Source: Iodobacter sp. BJB302 (GTDB lineage: Bacteria; Pseudomonadota; Gammaproteobacteria; Burkholderiales; Chitinibacteraceae). Taken from it: 64,000 bases of DNA. The stretch spans positions 1 to 64,000 of the forward strand of contig NZ_PDZG01000011.1 in the NCBI RefSeq assembly GCF_002735645.1, in the 5' to 3' direction. The notes beneath the pieces were generated by a model. That model was not told the origin of the DNA, did no database searches, and worked only from the letters and a program-made list of their open reading frames with translations. Below are positions 55,846-64,000 of the stretch, piece by piece; the first letter of the stretch is position 1; each line of letters starts with the position of its first letter. A program made the translations under genes and the position numbers.

Positions 55846-55874
55846 AAAAAATTCCCCTGCCGGAGCAGGGGAAT
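55846..55874 (-). terminator. Terminator of the family-1 binding protein gene
   Basis: On the minus strand attcccctgc-tccg-gcaggggaat is followed by a T run (A run at 55845-55851 on plus). It starts about 50 bases after the stop at 55925. Confidence 0.9.
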
Positions 55875-55924
55875 AAAATGCCGATTACCCGGCAGAGGAA
55901 AACTACAGGGGAAACTTTATTAAA

Positions 55925-57199
55925 TTACTTTGCTGCAATACGATCATTCCATTTTTTAGCCGCTGCATCCAAAGCCGCTTTTGCTGACTTACGGCCTTCA
56001 ATCGCAGCTTGCACTTCGTCATTGAACTCTTTGCTCATCGTTGTTGCATCTGGCATCAGCGCTGCTGGCAATGTCAGCGTACGTGCAGCACCCATCGATT
56101 TAGCAACCGTTGCACGTGCAACAGCTACCGGATCGCCACCCTCTGCACCTGAGGAGAAGAAGTCGCTTTCAGCGGCTTTACGGGCAGACGGGAAGGTTGT
56201 GCCAGTCGCTTTAGAGAAGCCTAATTGCTGCTCGCTGTTGGTCAGGAACAAGCCCAGTTTTGCAGCAGCTTCCGGGTTTTTGTAACCTTTAGGCTGTACA
56301 AAAGACATCAACCAGGAACCCAGTACCAATTTACCTTCGTCCTGAGGGAAGGCCATAATGGCTGTTTTTTCGTAAGCTACTTTACTGCTGTCAGCCAGTT
56401 TGCCTAATGCGGTTGGTGCAGTTGTCATCATCGCAAGTTTACCTGCGCTGTAACCCGCAATTTCTTGCTCAAATTCAAGACGGAAGCTGTCTTTTGGCAA
56501 TACGCCTTTCTTGTACATATCGGCAAATGTTTCAACTGCCTTGATGTGCTTAGGGCTGTTAAATACAGCTTTGCCATTAGCAAAAATTGGCAGGCCCATG
56601 TATTGGAACCAAGGGATCATGCCGCCGTCGCCGCTCTTTGTTGCCAGCTTAGGCGAGAATGCAGCCACGCCGGTTTTAGCCGTAATGGTGCGGGCAGTGG
56701 CTACAAATTCTGCAAAGTTTTTTGGATTTGATTTAATGCCGCTCTTTGCCAACAATTCTTTGTTATAAGCAATAACCGATGCAGCATTGTAGAAAGGATA
56801 GCCATAGATCTTGCCGTTAACGGTCAGATCTTGCAAAGCGCCAGCCTGGTATTCTGCTTTGTTTTTGCCGATCAGTGCATCCAGTGGTTGCAGCAAATCT
56901 TTCTGAGCAAATTCATGCGTCCACGGCGTATTAAAGTTAACCAGCGCCGGAGGATTACCCGCAGCAATGGCAGAAATCAGCTTAGGCTGAATCTGATCCC
57001 AGTTCATATCAACCCAAACGGCTTCCAGCTCTGGATTTGCTTTATTGAAGCGCTGAACAGCATCGTTCCAGTATGGAGCAAACTTAGTAACGTTAAATGT
57101 CCAGAATTCAACTTTCGTTGTATCTGCGGCATGAGCAAATGTGGAAGACAACATTGCTGCAAGTAGTAATGGACGGACTAACTTAAAGCGCTTTGACAT
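55925..57199 (-). CDS. Extracellular sugar-binding protein, family 1 (MalE/UgpB-like)
   Basis: The 424-residue precursor starts MSKRFKLVRPLLLAAMLS with a signal peptide ending near AHAAD and a GGAGAGAG ribosome-binding site. KVEFWTFNVTKFAPYWNDAV and NWDQIQPKLISAIAAGNPPAL are typical of carbohydrate-binding SBP family 1. No cognate permease or ATPase lies beside it. It may feed a transporter coded elsewhere. An upstream extension of the frame to 57301 is less plausible. Confidence 0.87.
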   Translation of the reverse strand: MSKRFKLVRPLLLAAMLSSTFAHAADTTKVEFWTFNVTKFAPYWNDAVQRFNKANPELEAVWVDMNWDQIQPKLISAIAAGNPPALVNFNTPWTHEFAQKDLLQPLDALIGKNKAEYQAGALQDLTVNGKIYGYPFYNAASVIAYNKELLAKSGIKSNPKNFAEFVATARTITAKTGVAAFSPKLATKSGDGGMIPWFQYMGLPIFANGKAVFNSPKHIKAVETFADMYKKGVLPKDSFRLEFEQEIAGYSAGKLAMMTTAPTALGKLADSSKVAYEKTAIMAFPQDEGKLVLGSWLMSFVQPKGYKNPEAAAKLGLFLTNSEQQLGFSKATGTTFPSARKAAESDFFSSGAEGGDPVAVARATVAKSMGAARTLTLPAALMPDATTMSKEFNDEVQAAIEGRKSAKAALDAAAKKWNDRIAAK

Positions 57200-57437
57200 G
57201 ACTCTCTCTCCGGACTTATGAAGTGGGTTTTCAAACCCCACCATTTTTGGAATACGACGTTTTTTTACTCGACTGACAATCAGACATTTATTAAAAAACA
57301 TCTATTTCAATTTTTTATTTAGTAAAAAATTGAATTTAAAAGCACTCAAGCAGCAAGCTGAATATATCGCGAGATAATGTATCTCAATCACTGAAAACGG
57401 CGCATATAAAGCACTTTGCTTAGGTGATTGAAAGCAA

Positions 57438-57466
57438 AATGTAGGCATTTTGTAGGTGCAAGTCAA
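57438..57466 (-). promoter_or_regulatory. Promoter of the family-1 binding protein gene with shared CACCTACAAAA block
   Basis: On the minus strand: TTGACT, a 17-base spacer tgcacctacaaaatgcc, then TACATT. It gives a leader of about 230 bases before ATG 57199. The spacer block matches the one at 55678-55705. The remaining part of the 378-base gap (57200-57577) showed no other gene. Confidence 0.6.
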
Positions 57467-57577
57467 GACATAGGCATATTCGTTGTATTTTTGGCATAAA
57501 CCGAGCATCTACGCGGATGTAGCTTCAGCGCCACAAACTACATAAAGTGCTTTTAATTCAAATAACTGAGATAAAAA

Positions 57578-57910
57578 ATGCCAAAAAAAAATGAATTTGT
57601 AGAATTCCTGCTGGAACAACTGGCTCCGCTGGGCTCATTGCGGGCGAAAGCCATGTTTGGCGGCCACGGGATTTACTGCGATGAGATTTTCTTTGCCATC
57701 GTGGCCGGCGACATCCTGTATATCAAGGCAGACGAGCAATCAAAGGCTGAATTTACCTGCCTTGGCCTCATTCCTTTCAGCTACAGCAAAAAAGACGGCT
57801 CAGTACAAAGTATGGCGTACTACCCACTGCCTGAAGAGGCACTGGAAGAAGCAGAAAGCATGATGTTCTGGGCCAGAAAAGGGATTGCTGCCGCCCTGCG
57901 TAAGCGCTGA
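57578..57910 (+). CDS. TfoX N-terminal domain protein
   Basis: The 110-residue protein begins with LLEQLAPLGSLRAKAMFGGHGIYCDEIFFA, here read as two motifs (LAPLGSLRAKAMFGG and GIYCDEIFFAIV), and has KADEQSKAEF and MAYYPLPEEALE. This is the TfoX_N domain. Full-length TfoX activates competence genes on chitin in Vibrio, but this protein lacks the C-terminal domain, and many stand-alone TfoX_N proteins have no known function. It neighbours chitin-related genes, which makes the link interesting but unproven. Confidence 0.8.
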   Translation: MPKKNEFVEFLLEQLAPLGSLRAKAMFGGHGIYCDEIFFAIVAGDILYIKADEQSKAEFTCLGLIPFSYSKKDGSVQSMAYYPLPEEALEEAESMMFWARKGIAAALRKR

Positions 57911-58093
57911 TTACAGAAAAACCATGCCGCTTTTAATGCGTGTAAACACTTAAGACTTCACGAAAAAGTCATTCTCGTAGACAATTGAAGACGAATGCAC
58001 TGCCTTCAAAATGAGCAGCCAGTCATAATGAACGGAAGTGTTTCTTAACCAGACTGCCATTTTTTGAATTGCCCCTTGATCGAGATTATCGAA

Positions 58094-58687
58094 ATGCGTC
58101 AGATTACTGTTAGCCGTAATACGCTGGAAACCCAGATTACCGTCACACTCAATCTTGATGGAACGGGGGTATCTAAATTTGATACCGGCGTGCCTTTTTT
58201 TGAGCACATGCTCGATCAGGTCGCACGCCACGGCTTATTTGATATCGAAATCAAAGCAGTGGGCGATTTGCATATTGATGCCCACCACACAGTAGAAGAC
58301 GTTGGCATCACCCTGGGGCAAGCTTTTGCCCAGGCCGTTGGTGATAAAAAAGGCATCCGCCGTTACGGCCACAGCTATGTACCGCTGGATGAAGCCCTTA
58401 GCCGCGTCGTAGTCGATTTATCCGGCCGCCCCAGTCTGGAATACAACGTGCCCTACACCCGCGCCATGATCGGCGGCTTTGACGTTGATTTATTCGGCGA
58501 ATTCTTCCGTGGTTTTATCAATCACGCCGCCATCAGCCTGCATATTGATAATCTGAAAGGGCAAAATGCCCACCACCAGGCCGAAACCGTATTCAAAGCC
58601 TTAGGCCGCGCGCTGCGTATGGCAGTAGAGCATGATGAGCGCATGGCGGGCATTACCCCTTCAACCAAAGGTACACTGGTCGGCTGA
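58094..58687 (+). CDS. hisB: Imidazoleglycerol-phosphate dehydratase
   Basis: The 197-residue enzyme is monofunctional (no phosphatase domain) and dehydrates IGP in histidine synthesis. Metal-binding HHTVED and HHQAE motifs are present, together with [16 protein letters not shown] 58094 ([12 protein letters not shown]) fits the family; the frame extends ten codons upstream. It restarts the histidine cluster after the second 12-kb interruption. hisC, normally between hisD and hisB in relatives, is missing. Confidence 0.95.
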   Translation: MRQITVSRNTLETQITVTLNLDGTGVSKFDTGVPFFEHMLDQVARHGLFDIEIKAVGDLHIDAHHTVEDVGITLGQAFAQAVGDKKGIRRYGHSYVPLDEALSRVVVDLSGRPSLEYNVPYTRAMIGGFDVDLFGEFFRGFINHAAISLHIDNLKGQNAHHQAETVFKALGRALRMAVEHDERMAGITPSTKGTLVG

Positions 58688-59142
58688 TGCCAAGGCTCAT
58701 CGCTGTGCTCTGGCTCTTATTTGCCAGCCCCGCATATGCTGAACAATGGCTGCAATGGGCGCAGGACAGCGATTCCAGCAGCTGGATCGATACAGACTCG
58801 GTGATTGAGCGGCGCAACCATGTTTATTTCCGCTATCAGTGGCGCTATTTAAAAGCTCAAACCAGCCCCGATGGCGATTACGATAAGCGCCAGACCAGCG
58901 CCGCTGTGGATTGCGGGGCCAGACGCAGCGCCAGCTTCAAGCACCAGTTATGGCTACAGGACAAGCCCGTTGCCGAACTTGCCGGCCATGATTTCATCAC
59001 ACAAAATCTGGCTGGTACCGTACATGCTGTTGCTTGCCTGATTGCAGAGCAGAAAAAACGTGGCACAGCCTTGCAACTGTGTCAGTATCAGGCAGATATC
59101 AATCACCCGATCTGTGGCGATGCAGCCCTGATCCAACACTGA
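58687..59142 (+). CDS. Surface-adhesin E-like secreted protein
   Basis: The 151-residue precursor has a signal peptide (PRLIAVLWLLFASPAYAEQ) and a domain (WLQWAQDSDSSSWIDTDSVI, then VYFRYQWRYL) similar to the surface-adhesin protein E family seen in neisserial genomes. Its ATG overlaps the hisB stop (TGATG), so it is coupled to histidine genes. Cysteines at several positions suggest disulfides. Why it lies between hisB and hisH is unclear. Confidence 0.65.
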   Translation: MPRLIAVLWLLFASPAYAEQWLQWAQDSDSSSWIDTDSVIERRNHVYFRYQWRYLKAQTSPDGDYDKRQTSAAVDCGARRSASFKHQLWLQDKPVAELAGHDFITQNLAGTVHAVACLIAEQKKRGTALQLCQYQADINHPICGDAALIQH

Positions 59143-59149
59143 AAACAAC

Positions 59150-59791
59150 ATGAAAATTGCTGTCGTCGATTATGGAATGGGTAATTTACGCTCGGTTACC
59201 AAAGCTTTAGAGCATGTCGCCGGTGATCATGCACAGATTGTGCTGACTGCAGACCCAGCCATCGTGGCTACCGCCGATAAAGTCGTCTTCCCCGGCCAGG
59301 GCGCCATGCCCGATTGTATGAAAGAGCTGACCGAACGCGGTTTAAAACAAGCCGTACTTGATGCCACCCGGGAAAAACCCTTTCTGGGGATTTGCGTCGG
59401 TGCACAGCTTTTATTTGAGCACAGCGAAGAAGGTGATACCGCAGGCCTTGGCGTTTTTAAAGGCAATGTAGTGCGCTTTCCCAAAGATAAAATGTCTGAC
59501 GCCCTGGGCCAGAAATTAAAAGTGCCGCATATGGGCTGGAATGAAATGTTTAAAGTGCATGATCATCCGCTTTGGGCAGGTATCAGCGATGCGGAGCGCT
59601 TTTATTTTGTGCACAGCTATCATTTTCAGCCTCATGACAATATCACCGTCTTAGAAAGCTGCTATCCATATCGCTTTGCAGCGGCGGTAGCAAGGGATAA
59701 TATCTTTGCTATTCAATGCCATCCTGAAAAAAGTCATCAAGCTGGTCTAAGCTTATTAAAGAATTTTGTAAACTGGAATGGCAATACCTAA
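59150..59791 (+). CDS. hisH: Imidazole glycerol phosphate synthase, glutaminase subunit
   Basis: The 213-residue class I amidotransferase supplies ammonia to HisF. The catalytic Cys is in GICVGAQLLFE, and His/Glu are in CHPEKS near the C-terminus. VDYGMGNLRSVTKAL is the typical start. It sits seven bases after the adhesin-like gene. Confidence 0.95.
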   Translation: MKIAVVDYGMGNLRSVTKALEHVAGDHAQIVLTADPAIVATADKVVFPGQGAMPDCMKELTERGLKQAVLDATREKPFLGICVGAQLLFEHSEEGDTAGLGVFKGNVVRFPKDKMSDALGQKLKVPHMGWNEMFKVHDHPLWAGISDAERFYFVHSYHFQPHDNITVLESCYPYRFAAAVARDNIFAIQCHPEKSHQAGLSLLKNFVNWNGNT

Positions 59792-59802
59792 AAGGCAACA
59801 GT

Positions 59803-60021
59803 ATGAAAACGCTTTGGATCAGTTGCTTTAAAGCACTACAAACAAGCTTGCTTATGACCGGTATTTTCAGCGTAATCACCGTTAGTTTAGCCAGCAACTA
59901 TTCTTTTGACACGCATTCATGCCTTATTTTCTTTAGCTTTATGCTGATCTTTAATTTTTTAGTTCAAGCAAAAAACAACTTTTTTTCACACACAAAACAA
60001 AACCTGACTCCATCATGCTAA
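59803..60021 (+). CDS. Small two-helix membrane protein between hisH and hisA
   Basis: The 72-residue protein has two predicted membrane helices ([16 protein letters not shown] and [15 protein letters not shown]) and a polar tail. An aaggcaac ribosome-binding site precedes ATG 59803, and the end overlaps hisA by 7 bases. No family was recognised. Base composition is more AT-rich than the his genes around it, suggesting late acquisition. Confidence 0.55.
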   Translation: MKTLWISCFKALQTSLLMTGIFSVITVSLASNYSFDTHSCLIFFSFMLIFNFLVQAKNNFFSHTKQNLTPSC

Positions 60022-60755
60022 TCATCCCTGCAATCGACTTAAAAGACGGCCAATGTGTTCGCCTGCGCCAAGGTGAAATGAGCGACGCCACTGTGTTTTC
60101 TGACGACCCGGCCAGCTTTGTAAGCCACTGGCTGGGCCAGGGCGCCCGCCGCATGCATCTGGTCGATCTCAATGGTGCATTTGCTGGCAAACCAAAGAAT
60201 TTGGGTGCAGTAAAAAGTATTCTTAAAGCGATTGATGGCGAAGTGCCCGTACAATTAGGCGGCGGCATCCGCAGCTTAGAAACCATCGAAATGTATCTGG
60301 ATGCGGGTATCGATTACGTCATTATCGGCACCGCCGCCATCAAACAGCCCGGCTTTTTGCATGAAGCATGTGATGCATTCCCAGGCCAGATTATTGTGGG
60401 GCTGGATGCAAAAGACGGCTTTGTAGCCACCGATGGCTGGGCCAAAATTACCGATCTGAATGTAATCGATCTGGCCAAACGCTTTGAAGGCTATGGCGTG
60501 GAAAGCGTGATTTACACCGATATCGGCCGCGATGGCATGTTATCTGGGGTGAATATCGAAGCCACAGTTAAGCTGGCCCAAGCGCTCACGATTCCCGTAA
60601 TTGCCTCAGGCGGGCTCACTAATCTGGACGACGTCAGAAAACTGGCCGAAGTGGAGTCAGAAGGAATCGAAGGAGTCATTACCGGCCGTGCCATTTACGA
60701 AGGCACGATAGACTTTAAAGCGGCGCAAGAACTGGCCGACGAATTGTCTAATTAA
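60015..60755 (+). CDS. hisA: ProFAR isomerase
   Basis: The 246-residue TIM-barrel enzyme performs the Amadori rearrangement of ProFAR. The start [20 protein letters not shown] holds the catalytic Asp, and [10 protein letters not shown] and [11 protein letters not shown] are phosphate-binding loops. It is homologous to the neighbouring HisF. Confidence 0.96.
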   Translation: MLIIPAIDLKDGQCVRLRQGEMSDATVFSDDPASFVSHWLGQGARRMHLVDLNGAFAGKPKNLGAVKSILKAIDGEVPVQLGGGIRSLETIEMYLDAGIDYVIIGTAAIKQPGFLHEACDAFPGQIIVGLDAKDGFVATDGWAKITDLNVIDLAKRFEGYGVESVIYTDIGRDGMLSGVNIEATVKLAQALTIPVIASGGLTNLDDVRKLAEVESEGIEGVITGRAIYEGTIDFKAAQELADELSN

Positions 60756-60821
60756 AGTAAATCAGAAAAACGATGGCAACGCGCTCCGTTTTTCTAATGC
60801 ACTTAAGACAGCGGGGTGCCC

Positions 60822-61160
60822 ATGTCACAGCCTGAATGGTTTGATTGGGCACAAAGCGAGCGCAAAATTGGCGACTACCTGCAAGAGCAGGATCCCATCC
60901 TTTTTGCAGCGGTTTGCCAGTTACTCTTTGATTGTGATCCGATGATGATCCCGCTGGTGATGGAGCCTCAGGGCTATGCACCTGAAGTGGGCAGCATTTT
61001 GCGCATATTGCCGCAGTGCCAGTCCGAAGAAGACGTAAGAGAAGTACTGCACAACGTCTTTGTCCAATGGTTCAGCCCTGAATTTGCGGGTGGCCTTGGG
61101 CAATATAGCGAGGCGGCAAATAAGCTATGGGCACTCTGGACCAGCCAGCAATCCGAATAA
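60822..61160 (+). CDS. Conserved small protein of unknown function in the his operon
   Basis: The 112-residue soluble, acidic, Trp-rich protein (MSQPEWFDWAQSERKIGDYL, later QWFSPEFAGGLGQYSEAANK) was not recognised. ATG 60822 has a gcgggg ribosome-binding site at 60811-60816; GTG 60816 is an alternative. It lies between hisA and hisF, 21 bases before hisF. Confidence 0.6.
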   Translation: MSQPEWFDWAQSERKIGDYLQEQDPILFAAVCQLLFDCDPMMIPLVMEPQGYAPEVGSILRILPQCQSEEDVREVLHNVFVQWFSPEFAGGLGQYSEAANKLWALWTSQQSE

Positions 61161-61181
61161 GCCCTCTTCTGAAGAAAACCT

Positions 61182-61955
61182 ATGTCTCTTGCTAAACGAA
61201 TTATCCCCTGTCTCGATGTGACTGCTGGCCGTGTTGTAAAAGGTATTAACTTTGTAGGCCTGCGCGATGCGGGCGACCCGGTTGAAATTGCCAAAAGATA
61301 CGATGCTCAGGGCGCAGACGAAATCACCTTTTTAGATATCACCGCCTCATCTGATCAGCGCGATATTATTTTGCACGTCATTGAAGAAGTGGCAGCCCAG
61401 GTTTTTATTCCGCTGACCGTGGGTGGCGGGGTGCGCGTGGTAGATGATGTCCGCCGCCTGCTCAATGCCGGTGCCGATAAAGTCAGCATCAACACCACAG
61501 CAGTAACTAACCCGCAAATGGTGAAAGACGCTGCAGACCGTTTTGGCAGCCAGGCCATTGTAGTGGCCATCGACGCCAAGCAGGTCAGCCTGCCGGGCGA
61601 GCCATTACGCTGGGAAGTATTTACCCATGGCGGCCGCACCGCCACAGGGCTGGACGCCATTGAATGGGCAACCCGTATGCAAATGCTGGGCGCGGGTGAA
61701 ATTTTACTCACCAGCATGGACAGAGACGGCACCAAAATCGGCTTTAATCTGCCGCTCACCCGTGCAGTCAGCGATGCGGTAGATATCCCCGTCATTGCTT
61801 CGGGCGGCGTCGGCAATGTACAGCATCTGGTTGATGGCGTTATTCAGGGCCACGCCGATGCCGTGCTGGCGGCAAGCATTTTTCACTTTGGCGAATACAC
61901 CATACGTCAGGCCAAAGAAGCCATGCGGGCAGCGGGGATTGAGGTGCGCTTATGA
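61182..61955 (+). CDS. hisF: Imidazole glycerol phosphate synthase, cyclase subunit
   Basis: The 257-residue TIM-barrel enzyme makes IGP and AICAR. The catalytic Asp is in [15 protein letters not shown], the second in [12 protein letters not shown], and phosphate loops are GGGVRVVDD and [10 protein letters not shown]. It overlaps hisI (ATGA). AICAR links this pathway to the purine genes. Confidence 0.97.
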   Translation: MSLAKRIIPCLDVTAGRVVKGINFVGLRDAGDPVEIAKRYDAQGADEITFLDITASSDQRDIILHVIEEVAAQVFIPLTVGGGVRVVDDVRRLLNAGADKVSINTTAVTNPQMVKDAADRFGSQAIVVAIDAKQVSLPGEPLRWEVFTHGGRTATGLDAIEWATRMQMLGAGEILLTSMDRDGTKIGFNLPLTRAVSDAVDIPVIASGGVGNVQHLVDGVIQGHADAVLAASIFHFGEYTIRQAKEAMRAAGIEVRL

Positions 61956-62350
61956 GCTGGCTGGACGAAATCAAATGGGATGAAAAAGGCCTTGTACCCG
62001 TCATTGCTCAGGATAAAGACAGCGGCCGGGTGCTGATGTTTGCCTACGCCAACCGCGAAGCCGTGGCGCTTACTGCCGAAAAAAACACCGCCCATTACTG
62101 GACCCGCTCCAGACAAAAACTCTGGCATAAGGGTGAAGAATCAGGGCACTTTCAAAAAGTATCGGCCATTCAGTTTGATTGCGATGGAGATGTGCTGATT
62201 TACCAGATCGAGCAAGTGGGCGGCATTGCCTGCCACACTGGCCGTAAAAGCTGTTTTTTCCGGACGCTGGTCAATCAGGAATGGCAAATCACGGATGAAG
62301 TGATCAAAGATCCGGCCGATATTTATACTCACGGTCACACCCACCCCTAA
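61952..62350 (+). CDS. hisI: Phosphoribosyl-AMP cyclohydrolase
   Basis: The 132-residue single-domain enzyme opens the adenine ring of PR-AMP. The metal and substrate motifs [27 protein letters not shown] and [10 protein letters not shown] are present. It is separate from hisE, unlike the enteric fusion. A 159-base gap precedes hisE. Confidence 0.95.
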   Translation: MSWLDEIKWDEKGLVPVIAQDKDSGRVLMFAYANREAVALTAEKNTAHYWTRSRQKLWHKGEESGHFQKVSAIQFDCDGDVLIYQIEQVGGIACHTGRKSCFFRTLVNQEWQITDEVIKDPADIYTHGHTHP

Positions 62351-62509
62351 TGACCGCCACAATCATTGTCTTCTTAAGCCTTAGGTTTAAAAGTACGGAC
62401 CGCTTGAGAAAAAGAATAGACAATCCGCAAGATTTCCGAAGAATCGCCACGTACTTGTAACCTAATGGCAATATAATCGGGTTCTGAATCGAATCAGGGA
62501 TATAGATCA

Positions 62510-62836
62510 ATGGTTTCCGCAGACATTCTGGAACGCTTATCAACCACACTGGCCAGCAGGCATGGCGCAGATCCGTCAAGCTCTTATGTTGCCAAACTGT
62601 TTCATAAAGGCACTGACGAAATCTTGAAAAAGGTGGGTGAAGAGGCTGTTGAAACAATTATGGCGGCCAAAGATGGCGATAAGCTGCATCTTGTCCGCGA
62701 AATCGCTGATCTGTGGTTCCATACTTTGGTGTTGCTTGAGCATGTCGGCCTGAGCCACGAAGACGTGCTGGCAGAATTAGCACGCCGCGAAGGTATTTCT
62801 GGCATAGACGAAAAGAATTCCCGTAAGGAGCAATAA
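62510..62836 (+). CDS. hisE: Phosphoribosyl-ATP pyrophosphatase
   Basis: The 108-residue all-alpha enzyme belongs to the MazG-like superfamily. [30 protein letters not shown] and [10 protein letters not shown] hold the metal-binding acidic residues. It performs the second pathway step. It is followed directly by hinT. Confidence 0.95.
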   Translation: MVSADILERLSTTLASRHGADPSSSYVAKLFHKGTDEILKKVGEEAVETIMAAKDGDKLHLVREIADLWFHTLVLLEHVGLSHEDVLAELARREGISGIDEKNSRKEQ

Positions 62837-62837
62837 A

Positions 62838-63194
62838 GTGAGTGACTGCCTTTTTTGTAAAATTGCAGCGGGTGAAATCCCGGCTAAGAAAATATATGAA
62901 GACGATGAAGTGATCGCCTTTCATGATATTCACCCTGTCGCCCCGGTTCATTTTTTATTGGTCCCTAAAACACATCTGGATTCTTTGGCCCATGCCGAAG
63001 CTCAGCATCAGGCCCTGCTTGGCAAAATGATGCTGCTGACCTCAAAACTGGCAGCAGAGCAGGGTTTGAGCGATGGCTATCGCACCATTATTAATACAGG
63101 GCATGGTGGCGGACAGACTTTCTTCCATCTTCATATGCATATTATTGGCGGCAAGCCGCTATCAACTAACATTTCAGAAATCAGCACGCAATAA
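62838..63194 (+). CDS. hinT: HIT-family purine nucleoside phosphoramidase
   Basis: The 118-residue HinT homologue has the histidine triad HLHMHII preceded by [25 protein letters not shown] is the family opening, with a Cys-x-x-Cys. It starts at GTG 62838 with a taaggag ribosome-binding site, one base after the hisE stop. hisE-hinT-tatABC order is conserved in betaproteobacteria. Confidence 0.93.
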   Translation: MSDCLFCKIAAGEIPAKKIYEDDEVIAFHDIHPVAPVHFLLVPKTHLDSLAHAEAQHQALLGKMMLLTSKLAAEQGLSDGYRTIINTGHGGGQTFFHLHMHIIGGKPLSTNISEISTQ

Positions 63195-63217
63195 GCGCGC
63201 TATCAGGAGATTGCATC

Positions 63218-63409
63218 ATGGGTTCATTCAGCATCTGGCACTGGCTAATTGTTTTGGTGATCGTTGTACTGGTTTTTGGTACCAAAAAACTAGGCAGCAT
63301 CGGTAAAGATTTAGGCTCTGCAGTAAAAGGCTTTAAAGATGGCATCAAAGAGGGTGAAACCCCTGCAGCCAAAACAGAAGACAAACCTGCCGATACCAAC
63401 AAACCTTAA
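63218..63409 (+). CDS. tatA: Twin-arginine translocase subunit TatA
   Basis: The 63-residue protein has an N-terminal membrane helix ([16 protein letters not shown]), the [20 protein letters not shown] amphipathic helix and an acidic tail. It forms the variable pore of the Tat pathway. A caggaga ribosome-binding site precedes ATG 63218. Confidence 0.95.
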   Translation: MGSFSIWHWLIVLVIVVLVFGTKKLGSIGKDLGSAVKGFKDGIKEGETPAAKTEDKPADTNKP

Positions 63410-63418
63410 GGCTTGCCC

Positions 63419-63793
63419 GTGTTTGATGTGAGTTTTGGCGAGCTAATCACGATTAGTGCCGTCGCCTTAATCGTCATCGGCCCAGAAAAACTGCCTAAAG
63501 TCGCACGGACTGCAGGCGCTTTGCTGGGCCGTGTGCAGCGCTTTATCTCGACCGTAAAATCAGATCTGGATAAAGAGTTTCAGCTGGCAGAGCTGGCTAA
63601 AGTCGAAGCCGAGATTCGTGCCGAGGCCTCAGCGCTCAGCCAGACCATTCACCAGCCCCTGGAAGAAGCGGCTCAGGCCTTATCAGAGCCAGCCCCAATC
63701 CAGGAGATTGAGCTTGCTCCCGCTGGGCCTCAGGGTGATCTGTTTGCCCCGCCCGCAGCTCCTCCTTCAGGCTCTAGGCCAGATCGGCGTTAA
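63419..63793 (+). CDS. tatB: Twin-arginine translocase subunit TatB
   Basis: The 124-residue protein has a single membrane helix (FGELITISAVALIVIGPEKL), the GPEKLPKVART hinge and a long amphipathic region. GTG 63419 (FDVSFGEL) is preferred because aagg lies 7 bases upstream and it gives the normal MFDxxFxEL opening; TTG 63413 is an alternative. It recruits Tat substrates with TatC. Confidence 0.92.
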   Translation: MFDVSFGELITISAVALIVIGPEKLPKVARTAGALLGRVQRFISTVKSDLDKEFQLAELAKVEAEIRAEASALSQTIHQPLEEAAQALSEPAPIQEIELAPAGPQGDLFAPPAAPPSGSRPDRR

Positions 63794-63796
63794 ACA

Positions 63797-64000
63797 ATGA
63801 CGGATAATCTCCAGCCCCTTTTAGTGCATTTAATCGAGCTGCGTACGCGCATTGTGCGTATCGCTGCGGTTTTTTTAATTGGATTTATTGCCTGTTTTGC
63901 TTTTTCTGAACAGCTCTATGATCTGATGGTTGCACCGCTTGCCCATGTTTTGCCTAATCAGAAACTGATTACCATCGGCATTGCCTCGCCTTTTGTTTTG
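63797..64000 (+). CDS. tatC: Twin-arginine translocase subunit TatC, N-terminal part
   Basis: The start MTDNLQPLLVHLIELRTRIV is typical of TatC (H-LxELRxR motif), followed by the first membrane helix. Sixty-eight codons are inside the window and the gene continues past the right edge. It starts three bases after the tatB stop. Confidence 0.95.
   Translation, partial: MTDNLQPLLVHLIELRTRIVRIAAVFLIGFIACFAFSEQLYDLMVAPLAHVLPNQKLITIGIASPFVL

Overview
The window looks like chromosome from a betaproteobacterium of the order Neisseriales, probably Chromobacteriaceae and Iodobacter-like. This is inferred from gene order (DUF721-M23-secA; mlaFEDCBA-bolA-murA-hisG; hisBHAFIE-hinT-tatABC), protein style, moderate GC, a dRS3-type repeat and a chitin/aminosugar region. 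No rRNA, tRNA or CRISPR array was recognised.

Layout. 1-125 is the right end of an IS3-family insertion sequence. 162-5207 holds an RNA methyltransferase, a DUF3108 protein, purN and purM (minus strand) and divergent hda. 5256-10240 has an orphan prepilin, dciA, an M23 peptidase and secA, ending in a perfect 40-bp palindromic terminator. 10664-23706 (minus strand) is an MSHA-type IV pilus operon: AAA ATPase, secretin, TPR protein, ATPase, an unknown protein, GspF-like protein, PilM/N-, PilO- and PilP-like proteins and pilin-like proteins. It includes a 36-codon decayed prepilin copy coupled on both sides. 24135-31466 is the mla lipid-transport operon plus mlaA, an ABC exporter, bolA and murA.

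From hisG (32200) onward the histidine pathway is in pieces. hisG is followed by about 12 kb of Mg2+ transport genes, a PEP-CTERM protein and a DctSR/DctPQM system. hisD follows, then about 12 kb of regulator, secreted chitin-binding protein, GH3 glucosaminidase and sugar-transport genes. The run resumes as hisB-hisH-hisA-hisF-hisI-hisE-hinT-tatABC. hisC is absent from the window. Copies of a roughly 300-bp dispersed repeat lie directly after hisG and after hisD, and a third lies inside the dctP-dctQ gap.

Main unusual observations: (1) a four-copy dispersed element with a covarying hairpin and, in two copies, short terminal inverted repeats; (2) a 265-bp MITE with perfect 23-bp inverted ends and a TA duplication, inserted at the left edge of one copy; (3) an mgtA leader with a 38-codon ORF opening with an acidic, proline-rich segment and containing an 11-bp hairpin, downstream of a small protein resembling a detached MgtC C-terminal domain; (4) a promoter/operator block shared by two sugar-binding-protein genes; (5) a coupled prepilin remnant in the pilus operon. 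Names and functions are from reading sequence motifs and gene order; no database search was run.
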